Assembly (NCBI GenBank): GCA_049451635.1
Contig: JBMTVT010000077.1
Coordinates: 1-9,065, forward strand
DNA length: 9,065 nucleotides
From: JBMTVT01 sp049451635
GTDB taxonomy: Bacteria; Bacteroidota; Bacteroidia; Flavobacteriales; Flavobacteriaceae
Direction: 5' to 3'
Shown: in pieces, positions 1 to 6,840 of the stretch
How positions within the stretch are numbered: position 1 is the stretch's first letter
Layout: each line of letters starts with the position of its first letter
Translations under genes and position numbers: made by a program
The notes under the pieces: generated by a model
Database searches by the model: none
The model's input: only the letters and a program-made list of their open reading frames with translations
Told to the model about the DNA's origin: nothing

Positions 1-294
1 ATAGTTTCCCATATTCAGTTACTTATTGGCTTGGTTTTATATTTTGTGTCACCAAGATTGCAAATGGTTAGTGAAATGGGTATGGGTGAGATTATGAAAG
101 ATTCAGTAAACAGGTTGTATTTGGTAGAACACCCTTTAATTAATATAATAGCAGTAGCTTTAATAACAATAGGCTACTCAAAACACAAGAAGAAATTAAC
201 ATCAAAAGCTAAATTTAAACTTATAGCTATATTTTATACAATAGCGTTAGCACTATTTTTGTCAAGAATTCCCTGGAACACATGGATTGGATAA
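1..294 (+). CDS. cytochrome B-like small membrane protein, C-terminal part (5' end outside window)
   Basis: The frame is open from base 1, so the gene starts upstream; 97 residues are visible. They show three hydrophobic segments, at about residues 4-17, 44-59 and 73-90. The first two are joined by a Met/Gly-rich loop, and a Lys-rich stretch follows the second (KHKKK at 61-65). The end, LSRIPWNTWIG, and the VEHPLIN motif (residues 42-48) resemble a short flavobacterial inner-membrane family usually annotated as 'cytochrome B' and sometimes mislabelled as 50S ribosomal protein L27. His4 and His44 lie at the edges of helices and could be heme ligands, but heme binding is not shown. The stop codon is followed directly by a strong hairpin terminator. 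I am confident that it is a membrane protein and less so about the family name, which rests on recalled resemblance. Its function is unknown. Confidence 0.72.
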   Translation: MVSHIQLLIGLVLYFVSPRLQMVSEMGMGEIMKDSVNRLYLVEHPLINIIAVALITIGYSKHKKKLTSKAKFKLIAIFYTIALALFLSRIPWNTWIG

Positions 295-296
295 AT

Positions 297-328
297 AAAA
301 AAGGCGACTTAAACAAGTCGCCTTTTTT
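297..328. terminator. bidirectional rho-independent terminator
   Basis: A perfect 10-bp stem (301-310 with 315-324, arms AAGGCGACTT and AAGTCGCCTT) closes a 4-base loop AAAC. A-run 297-300 can pair with T-run 325-328 and extends it to 14 bp. It lies between the stop of the upstream plus-strand gene and the stop of the minus-strand EEP gene, and the A and T tracts suit termination in both directions. Confidence 0.88.
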
Positions 329-345
329 ATTAAAAGAAAGTTTTA

Positions 346-1398
346 TTAATCAACTTCTTTAATAACATATACATAAACAGGGAAATGATCACTGTAACCG
401 CCACTAAACCTCCCGTTAGACCAACTTCTAAAAGGGTAACCTTTATATTGTCCGTTTTTAGTGATTAGATAATAGTTGTTAAAAATACCAGCTTTGTAAT
501 ACCTAAAAGATGAAAAATCTTTTTCTAGTAAAGGTTTAGTAACTAAAATTTGATCAAATAAACTCCAAGCATCTCTATAAGCCGTTGTGCCTAAACCATC
601 TTTAAACATGGTTTCATAAGGATTATAAATACCTTTTAGACCTACATTATTTCTATTTTTTTGAGCCTTTAGTTCATCTTTAACACTAGAGTTTGTGGGA
701 TCATCATTTAAATCGCCCATAATAAAAACCTTGGCATAGGGGTCAATAACCTGAAGCGAGTCTACTAAATGTTTGGTTAATTTTGCTGCTGCTACACGTT
801 TTGGTCTGCTTCTAGCTTCGCCGCCGCTTCTTGATGGCCAATGGTTTACAATAACATGTATGGGGTCGTCTTCTAAATTCCCACTAACCAATAGTTGGTC
901 TCTGGTATACACCCGTTTTTTGGAAATATCATCATATATTCTTAATTCATGACTACTTGTTGATATGGGTGTAAAAAGTTTTTTTTGATAAAGTAGTGCC
1001 ACATCAATACCTCTAGCATCGGGAGAATGATAATGCACTATACCATAATCTTTATCTATCAACAAAGAATCGTTTATTAGGTCTTTGAGTACCTCTCTAT
1101 TTTCAACTTCAGATACTCCTATAATAGCTGGGGAGTTATTGGTGATATCATGGCCAATATCTGCAATAACTTTAGCCATGTTTTTAATTTTTTTACTGTA
1201 AGCATCTTCTCTGCCTGTATTTAATTCCATCATTGGGCTTGCCTCATCAAACTTGGTTGGGTCATCAATAGTATCAAATAAATTTTCCAGATTATAAAAG
1301 GCAATAGTATGAATTTTATAAGTTTTTTTTTCTTGAGCTGAAACATTTAAAAGCATACAAGCAAAAAGGAATAGTAAACACAATTTAATTTTTTTCAT
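346..1398 (-). CDS. exported endonuclease/exonuclease/phosphatase (EEP) family protein
   Basis: This 350-residue protein has a Sec signal peptide at residues 1-21, with likely cleavage after VSA, leaving Gln as the first mature residue. The rest is a full EEP-fold metal-dependent phosphoesterase. Visible motifs are FYNLENLFD (34-42, metal-site Asn36), SEVEN (96-100, metal-binding Glu97), RGIDVALLY (129-137), NHWPSR (185-190, catalytic-type His186), GDLNDD (228-233, Asp229 and Asn231), FDQIL (281-285) and YSDHFPVY (335-342, Asp337-His338). All expected catalytic positions are present. The family cuts phosphodiester or phosphomonoester bonds in DNA, RNA, nucleotides, phosphoinositides or sphingomyelin; the exact substrate cannot be read here. 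I see no C-terminal type 9 secretion domain, so the periplasm is the likely location. The gene is divergent from the TonB receptor gene, which suggests shared regulation. A Cys at residue 14 does not sit in a good lipobox. Confidence 0.9.
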   Translation of the reverse strand: MKKIKLCLLFLFACMLLNVSAQEKKTYKIHTIAFYNLENLFDTIDDPTKFDEASPMMELNTGREDAYSKKIKNMAKVIADIGHDITNNSPAIIGVSEVENREVLKDLINDSLLIDKDYGIVHYHSPDARGIDVALLYQKKLFTPISTSSHELRIYDDISKKRVYTRDQLLVSGNLEDDPIHVIVNHWPSRSGGEARSRPKRVAAAKLTKHLVDSLQVIDPYAKVFIMGDLNDDPTNSSVKDELKAQKNRNNVGLKGIYNPYETMFKDGLGTTAYRDAWSLFDQILVTKPLLEKDFSSFRYYKAGIFNNYYLITKNGQYKGYPFRSWSNGRFSGGYSDHFPVYVYVIKEVD

Positions 1399-1514
1399 TA
1401 GTGATAAGTTAAATTATCGTTATTTTGATTACAAAATTTAAGCCAAAAGTAAATATTTCTAATAAATACTGTACATTTATGATATTAAATAATTATTATT
1501 TTATAAAGTTAAAT
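1399..1514. promoter_or_regulatory. divergent intergenic region between exported EEP gene and TonB receptor gene
   Basis: This very AT-rich region of about 116 bases must hold the 5' signals of both divergent genes. Candidate -7-like matches are imperfect: TACATTTA at 1472-1479 (plus strand) fits TAnnTTTG in 7 of 8 positions, but no convincing TTG -33 element precedes it. A perfect 7-bp inverted repeat around one base (AAATAAT-T-ATTATTT, 1487-1501) sits 13 bases before the receptor start. It could be an operator, or chance in AT-rich DNA. No Shine-Dalgarno sequence is evident for either gene. Confidence 0.4.
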
Positions 1515-4316
1515 ATGAAAAAAAGATTACTCATTTTTTTGTTTGGTTTTTTTTCGTTTTCACTTGCCTTTTCTCAAACTGTTATAAAAGGTAGTGTTAA
1601 GGATGTTGTATCGTTTCAACCTATTTCAAATGTTACGGTAACCATTGAAGAAACCGAACAAAGTACCCTTACAGACGTTCTTGGAGAATTTGTGTTTTCT
1701 GCTAATATTCCATTAGGAGAACAATTTTTAAGAATTTCTAAAATTGGATATGTCACCAAAAGATATCCAATAGTTGTTAATGAAAATAAGGTAGTGAATA
1801 TTACTGACATGACCTTAGATAGAGATGCTTCTGAAAGTCAAGATTTATTTACCATTACCCTTTCTGATGATGAACTTAACGATGATACAAGTGGCGCTGA
1901 CAATATATCAGGGTTATTATCTTCTTCGTTAGATATTTTTCAAAGAACGGCGGCTTTCGAATTTAGTTCATCTTTTTTTAGATTAAGAGGTTTAGACTCT
2001 GAAAATGGTGCCGTTTTAATTAATGGGATTGAAATGAATAAACTTTATAACGGTAGGCCGCAATGGAGCAACTGGGGTGGTTTAAATGACGTTATGAGAA
2101 ACCAAGAATTAACAATTGGTTTAACCCCATCAAGCTATAATTTTGGAGGTATTTTAGGAACCACAAATATTAATGTAAGAGCTTCTCAGGCAAGACCAGG
2201 TTCTCGATTAACCTATTCATCTTCCAATAGAAGTTATACTAATAGATTAATGGCTACTCATGCCACGGGGTTGTTAAAAAACAATTGGGCGTTTACCATA
2301 TCATTGGCAAGACGTTGGGGTAACGAAGGGTTTCAAGATGGAACATTATACGATTCTAATTCACTTTTTGCTTCTATTGAAAAGAAAATTAATGATAAAC
2401 ATAGTCTTAATTTTACATCAATTTATGCGCCAAACAGAAGAGGGAAATCATCACCAAATACACAAGAAGTTTACGATTTAAAAGGTATAAGATATAACGA
2501 ATATTGGGGTTGGCAAGATGGAGAGAAGCGTAACTCGCGTATTAAGGAAGTTGAAGAACCTATATTAATGTTAAACCATTATTGGGATATATCAACCAAA
2601 ACAACTTTAAACACAAATATTGGATACCAATTTGGGCAAATTGGTAATAGTCGATTAGATAATAATGGTACTGATTTGGTAAACGGATTTCCCGAAGGAG
2701 GAGGCGCGAACCCAAGCCCTACATATTATCAAAAACTACCAAGTTATGCGCTTAGAAATTTCCCAGATGACACTAGTATCGCATATGGTGCCCAACAACA
2801 ATTTTTAAATGATGGACAGATAGATTGGAATAGTTTATACCAAGCAAACACATCAAATGCAACTAATGGAGGAAATGCCATTTATGCGTTGTATGAAGAT
2901 AGGGTTGATGATAAGCAATTTACAGCTAATACTATTTTAACAAGTGAGCTTAATGAAAATATTATTTTAAACGCATCAATTAACTATAAATCATTAAAAT
3001 CTGAAAATTTTGCCTATGTATTGGATTTATTGGGCGCAAGTACTTATTTGGATATTGATGGATTTGCAACAGATATTGATGAAGCTCAAAACGACCTATT
3101 GAACCCTAGCAGACTAGTATCAGAAGGAGATAAATTTAAATATAACTACAATCTATACGCTAATGTTTTAAATGGTTATGCGCAAGCTCAATTTAAATAC
3201 AATAAAGTAGATTTTTATCTTTCGGGAAGTGTTTCAAATACTGAATATCAAAGAGAAGGGCTGTATCAAAATGGAGGTTTTGCCAGCAACTCTTTTGGAA
3301 AAGGCGAAAAATTAGCGTTTATTGGTTATGGTGGAAAAGGAGGTTTAACCTATAAGATTTCCGGAAAACATCTATTGGATTTCAATGGAGGATATATAAT
3401 CAGAGCTCCGTCGCTTCGCAATACTTTTTCCAACTCAAGGGAAAATCATAATATAGTGCCTAATATAACTGAAGAAAAAATAACTTCAGCTGATGCAAGT
3501 TATATTTTTAGGTCTCCAATTATAAAAGCCAAAATAACAGGTTATTACACTAAAATTGAAGATGCTAGTGAAATTTCATTCTTCTTTGCAGATGGTATTG
3601 GAGGAGATAATACGGCTTTTGTTCAAGAGATTTTACAAGGTATTGATAAAAAACACATAGGAGGTGAATTAGGTATTGAAGCACAAGTAACTCCAACCAT
3701 CAAATTAAAAGGAGTTGCATCTGTGGGTCAGTTTACCTATGATAACAATCCCAATTTGATTTTAACTACAGAAGCAGATGAAGAAGCCTTGGCAGCAGGA
3801 TTTGTAGATGGACGTAAAGATTTTGGACAAACCAATTTAAAAGATTATAAATTAGCAGCTGGACCCCATAGAGCATATTCTGTAGGTTTTGAGTATAGAG
3901 ATCCTGATTATTGGTGGTTTGGAGCTACTGCGAACTTTTTCACTAATACTTATATAGATGTAAGCCCATTAACAAGATCATCAAACTTTACAACAGATTT
4001 TGATGGGAATACCTTTAATGATTATGATGAAGATTTAGCAAGGGAATTATTAAAACAAGAGAAATTTGATGACTATATGGTGGTAAATCTTATTGGTGGA
4101 AAATCTTGGAAAATTGGTGATAAATACATTGGTTTTTTTGCAAGTATTAACAACTTATTGGATGAAGTTTACAAATCTGGAGGTTTTGAACAAGGTAGAA
4201 ATGCTAATTATAGACAATTAAGAGACGATCAAGCTCTAGATACCCCTGTTTTTGGTTCTAAATATTGGTACGGTAGGGGTACTACATATTTTATGAATCT
4301 ATATTTAAGATTTTAA
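1515..4316 (+). CDS. TonB-dependent outer-membrane receptor with N-terminal carboxypeptidase-regulatory-like domain
   Basis: This 933-residue protein is a TonB-energised importer in the outer membrane. I place the start at 1515 because it gives a standard signal peptide (MKKRLLIFLFGFFSFSLAFS, cleaved before QT). The frame is open further upstream to 1425, but the extra 30 residues would precede the signal peptide and look non-coding. The mature protein begins with a beta-sandwich CarboxypepD_reg/CNA-like domain (about 22-103, including the typical GEFVFS and ISKIGY stretches). A probable TonB-box region follows (about 110-118, LFTITLSD), then a plug domain (about 130-235, with FRLRGLDS, VLINGIEMN and GGILGTTNINVR), then a beta-barrel to a terminal Phe933. 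This is the SusC-type layout of Bacteroidota, but no SusD gene follows; a DUF5689-like lipoprotein gene starts 4 bases after the stop. The substrate is unknown. The flanking EEP enzymes make a phosphodiester plausible. Confidence 0.93.
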   Translation: MKKRLLIFLFGFFSFSLAFSQTVIKGSVKDVVSFQPISNVTVTIEETEQSTLTDVLGEFVFSANIPLGEQFLRISKIGYVTKRYPIVVNENKVVNITDMTLDRDASESQDLFTITLSDDELNDDTSGADNISGLLSSSLDIFQRTAAFEFSSSFFRLRGLDSENGAVLINGIEMNKLYNGRPQWSNWGGLNDVMRNQELTIGLTPSSYNFGGILGTTNINVRASQARPGSRLTYSSSNRSYTNRLMATHATGLLKNNWAFTISLARRWGNEGFQDGTLYDSNSLFASIEKKINDKHSLNFTSIYAPNRRGKSSPNTQEVYDLKGIRYNEYWGWQDGEKRNSRIKEVEEPILMLNHYWDISTKTTLNTNIGYQFGQIGNSRLDNNGTDLVNGFPEGGGANPSPTYYQKLPSYALRNFPDDTSIAYGAQQQFLNDGQIDWNSLYQANTSNATNGGNAIYALYEDRVDDKQFTANTILTSELNENIILNASINYKSLKSENFAYVLDLLGASTYLDIDGFATDIDEAQNDLLNPSRLVSEGDKFKYNYNLYANVLNGYAQAQFKYNKVDFYLSGSVSNTEYQREGLYQNGGFASNSFGKGEKLAFIGYGGKGGLTYKISGKHLLDFNGGYIIRAPSLRNTFSNSRENHNIVPNITEEKITSADASYIFRSPIIKAKITGYYTKIEDASEISFFFADGIGGDNTAFVQEILQGIDKKHIGGELGIEAQVTPTIKLKGVASVGQFTYDNNPNLILTTEADEEALAAGFVDGRKDFGQTNLKDYKLAAGPHRAYSVGFEYRDPDYWWFGATANFFTNTYIDVSPLTRSSNFTTDFDGNTFNDYDEDLARELLKQEKFDDYMVVNLIGGKSWKIGDKYIGFFASINNLLDEVYKSGGFEQGRNANYRQLRDDQALDTPVFGSKYWYGRGTTYFMNLYLRF

Positions 4317-4320
4317 CACT

Positions 4321-5751
4321 ATGAAAAAGAAGAATAATATATCAAATAATAAAAGCATTATGAGTAATTCAAATAAATTTTTAACGTTTTTAAGTGTTTT
4401 AACACTTACTTTTTTTATAGCATCATGTGTAAATGATGACGATTATAACTTACCTGATTTAACAACAAATGAGCCTAATATACCATCTGACAAAAAAACA
4501 ACTTTTGAAGCTGTTAAATCACGTTTAGAACAAGCTCAAGCCGATGGAGATGATACTGCTATAATTGGTTTGGATGAAGAATTATATATTGAAGGCTATG
4601 TGGTTTCAAGTGATAGGTCTGGAAACTTTTTTGAAGAGTTAATCATACAAAACAAGACTGATGATAGCGATCCAGCTGAAGATCCTAGACTTGGTTTTAG
4701 AGTAGATATTAATGTTGCTAGTTTAAGTGACACTTATGAGTTTGGTCGCAAAGTGTATATAAAGTTAAGCGGTCTTACAATTGGAGAATCTAATGGTGTT
4801 TTAGTAATTGGTAAGGGTGAAGGAAGTGATGTTGAGCAAATACAAGCATTTGAATACAAAGATTTTATTCTAAGAGGTTCAGAAGTTGCTACTATAACTC
4901 CTAAAATAACTTCAATCACAGATTTATCAGAAGCCGACGAAAATACTTTAATTCAATTAAACGATGTTCAATTTGAAAAAGGAGATTTATCACTCACCTA
5001 TGCTGGTGAACCAAGTGATGATTTTGATGGTTTCAGAACATTAATAAGTTGTGATGGCAGTGGTGAAATTGAGTTACAAACCAGTACTTTTGCGGATTTT
5101 AAATCTTTACAAATAGCCCAAAAAAGAGGTTCTATTAAAGGAATTTTTAGCAGAGATTTTAGAGATGATTTTAGTGTTTTGATAATAAATAGTACCGCTG
5201 ATGTAAATTTTGATAATGAACAACGTTGTGACCCTATTTTTGAAGAGTCTTTCAATTCTGCCATAGATAATACAACCTTAAATTTTCCAGGATGGTTAAA
5301 CTATGCTGAAGCAGGAAGTGCAGTATGGACAGAGCAGGTATTCAGTGGCAATGGATATGCAGAATTGAATCCATTCAGATCTGGTAGTACATCAAATATT
5401 GCGTGGTTAATAACACCAGGAATTGATATGAATGCACAAAATGGTGAGGTTTTAACGTTTCAAACAGAGCATGCATATCCAGATAAAGGACATGATCCTC
5501 TTGATGTATTAATTTCAACGGATTTTGATGGTACTGAAGCTGGAATAACGTCAGCAACTTGGGTGTCTTTAAGCTTTAAAGTAAGTTATATTGAAGATTT
5601 TGACACGTGGTATAATTTTACCGATTCTGGCGAAATTGATTTATCTTCTTATTCAGGCACTGCTTATATTGCATTTAGATATACTGGAAGTGATACATCC
5701 AATCAAAACATGACATTACATGTTGAGAACGTAAAAGTTTTTGTGAAATAA
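4321..5751 (+). CDS. surface lipoprotein with DUF5689 and choice-of-anchor-J-like domains
   Basis: This 476-residue protein is probably translated with the receptor gene, since only 4 bases separate stop and start. It has a lipoprotein signal with lipobox IASC (Cys36 is the lipidated residue). The next residues, VNDDDY, form an acidic cluster of the kind that directs Bacteroidota lipoproteins to the cell surface. An in-frame ATG at 4360 would give a more typical 22-residue signal, so either start is possible. Residues of about 58-300 resemble DUF5689 (EELYIEGYVVSSDRSGNFFE, VYIKLSGLTIG, IQLNDVQF), an extracellular Bacteroidota domain whose first half reads like an OB-fold. Residues of about 305-476 resemble the choice-of-anchor J / DUF5017-like beta-sandwich (NFPGW, AWLITPGIDM, LTFQTEH, LDVLISTD, AYIAFRYTGS, VENVKVF). 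Its position matches that of SusD in other loci, so it likely captures the receptor's substrate. That role is inferred. Confidence 0.88.
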   Translation: MKKKNNISNNKSIMSNSNKFLTFLSVLTLTFFIASCVNDDDYNLPDLTTNEPNIPSDKKTTFEAVKSRLEQAQADGDDTAIIGLDEELYIEGYVVSSDRSGNFFEELIIQNKTDDSDPAEDPRLGFRVDINVASLSDTYEFGRKVYIKLSGLTIGESNGVLVIGKGEGSDVEQIQAFEYKDFILRGSEVATITPKITSITDLSEADENTLIQLNDVQFEKGDLSLTYAGEPSDDFDGFRTLISCDGSGEIELQTSTFADFKSLQIAQKRGSIKGIFSRDFRDDFSVLIINSTADVNFDNEQRCDPIFEESFNSAIDNTTLNFPGWLNYAEAGSAVWTEQVFSGNGYAELNPFRSGSTSNIAWLITPGIDMNAQNGEVLTFQTEHAYPDKGHDPLDVLISTDFDGTEAGITSATWVSLSFKVSYIEDFDTWYNFTDSGEIDLSSYSGTAYIAFRYTGSDTSNQNMTLHVENVKVFVK

Positions 5752-5768
5752 GAGTCATTTTTTTCAAA

Positions 5769-5800
5769 TAAAAAAGCCCGCTTTTTTGCGGGCTTTTTTA
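5769..5800. terminator. bidirectional rho-independent terminator overlapping a stop codon
   Basis: A GC-rich perfect stem (5771-5781 with 5788-5798, AAAAAGCCCGC and GCGGGCTTTTT) closes a six-T loop; two more A/T pairs extend it outward. It ends the receptor-lipoprotein transcript on the plus strand and the second EEP gene on the minus strand. The TAA stop of the minus-strand gene (complement of 5798-5800) lies in the base of the stem. Confidence 0.9.
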
Positions 5801-6766
5801 TTTCTTTAAAATAGCATACACCGGGAAATGGTCGCTATAGCCACCTTGGTATTTTTTGCCAACATAAGTTCTAAAGGGAGAGCCTTTATAACGACCATTA
5901 AAAAGTTTTAAAAATTCTTCATCAAAAATATTGGCCTTAAAAAACTCAAATTCCTCATTAGAGCTTTCAAGAAAATTTGTGCTAAAAAATATTTGATCAA
6001 ATAAATTCCATTGTCTATTATGGTAAGTAGTACCTCTGCTGTAAGAACGAAGTGTCTCCATAGGATTGTATAAATTATGGGCATTAACCAATTGCTTTAT
6101 ACTTTGGCTTTGCGGGTCATCATTAAAATCTCCAATAACAACAATTTTGACGTCTTCATTTTTTAAGCGAAGCGAAGTAATAATTCCAGCCACTTTATTT
6201 GAGGAAGCTAAACGTTTAAATTCTGTTTCTTTTTCGCCTTCTCGTCTAGACGACCAATGGTTAACAATTACATGAATAAGCTCGCCATCTAAAAACCCAG
6301 ATACTAACAAAATATCACGCGTGTAATCTGGTTCGCCATTATCATTTGTTAAATTAATTCTAAACGTTTCAGAGTGGTTTACAGTAAACAAAGTGGTATC
6401 ATACAACAAAGCCACATCAATTCCACGTTCGTCTGGTGAGTCGTAGTGTACATAGCTATAATTGCAATCTTCTAAATGCTTAAATGTAATTAAATCTTCT
6501 ATGACTGATGCATTTTCAACTTCGGCTAAACCCACAATGGCTGGATGCTTACCTGTTTCCTGTTTACCAATATTAGAAATGGCAAAACTTAATTTTCTTA
6601 GCTTATTTTCATAACGCTTGGGCGTCCACCTTTTAACTGATGTTGGTAAAAAATCATTATCGTTAGTATATAAATCGTCTTTAAGGTCAAATAAGTTTTC
6701 AAGATTGTAAAACGATATGGTTTGCAAATCATTTCTTATTGAAATATCATCAAAAGTATCTCCCAT
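5798..6766 (-). CDS. endonuclease/exonuclease/phosphatase (EEP) family protein without signal peptide
   Basis: This 322-residue EEP-fold phosphoesterase is clearly paralogous to the exported one at 346-1398. Motifs occur in the same order: FYNLENLFD (19-27), AEVEN (81-85, metal-binding Glu82), DERGIDVALLY (112-122), VNHWSSR (168-174, His170), GDFNDD (212-217, Asp213 and Asn215), FDQIF (256-260) and YSDHFPVY (310-317). Both end with a similar block starting YKG(Y/S)PFR and running through GGYSDHFPVY. The N-terminus (MGDTFDDISIRNDL) is polar with no hydrophobic core, so the protein should stay in the cytoplasm. The gene converges on the receptor-lipoprotein pair and is divergent from hflX. It could process imported phosphodiesters or nucleotides, or have an unrelated housekeeping role; substrate specificity is not readable. 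The start is the only ATG before the fold, about 18 codons upstream of the first motif. Confidence 0.88.
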   Translation of the reverse strand: MGDTFDDISIRNDLQTISFYNLENLFDLKDDLYTNDNDFLPTSVKRWTPKRYENKLRKLSFAISNIGKQETGKHPAIVGLAEVENASVIEDLITFKHLEDCNYSYVHYDSPDERGIDVALLYDTTLFTVNHSETFRINLTNDNGEPDYTRDILLVSGFLDGELIHVIVNHWSSRREGEKETEFKRLASSNKVAGIITSLRLKNEDVKIVVIGDFNDDPQSQSIKQLVNAHNLYNPMETLRSYSRGTTYHNRQWNLFDQIFFSTNFLESSNEEFEFFKANIFDEEFLKLFNGRYKGSPFRTYVGKKYQGGYSDHFPVYAILKK

Positions 6767-6816
6767 ATATTCAAATTATGCTTAAAAATATAAAAATTAA
6801 AATGGTTACAATTATG

Positions 6817-6824
6817 TAACTTTG
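6817..6824 (+). promoter_or_regulatory. candidate -7 promoter element of hflX
   Basis: TAACTTTG matches the Bacteroidota -7 consensus TAnnTTTG exactly and ends 16 bases before the hflX start codon. The transcript would begin around 6830, leaving a leader of about ten bases. No clear TTTG -33 element is visible at the usual distance upstream, so this rests on the -7 box alone. Confidence 0.5.
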
Positions 6825-6840
6825 TGCATTATTTATTTAT

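Noticed and set aside
1336..1398. Possible lipoprotein signal in the exported EEP protein (Cys at residue 14, LFAC)
   Set aside because: Phe before Ala-Cys is a poor lipobox and the Cys lies inside the hydrophobic core; cleavage after VSA at residue 21 is a better fit.
4998..5264. Open frame of 88 codons on the minus strand inside the lipoprotein gene
   Set aside because: Antisense shadow of a well-supported coding region; Ser/Leu-rich low-complexity translation with no motif. The antisense frames at 4734-4919, 5375-5557, 1616-1810 and 6954-7166 are rejected for the same reason.
6066..6275. Plus-strand open frame inside the second EEP gene
   Set aside because: Shadow frame opposite conserved catalytic motifs, with no independent coding evidence. 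The plus-strand frame at 8550-8753 inside the DUF3078-like gene is the same kind of case.
6767..6816. Minus-strand promoter for the second EEP gene (TAATTTG close to the start codon)
   Set aside because: It is one base short of TAnnTTTG and only a few bases from the ATG, so it was not annotated.
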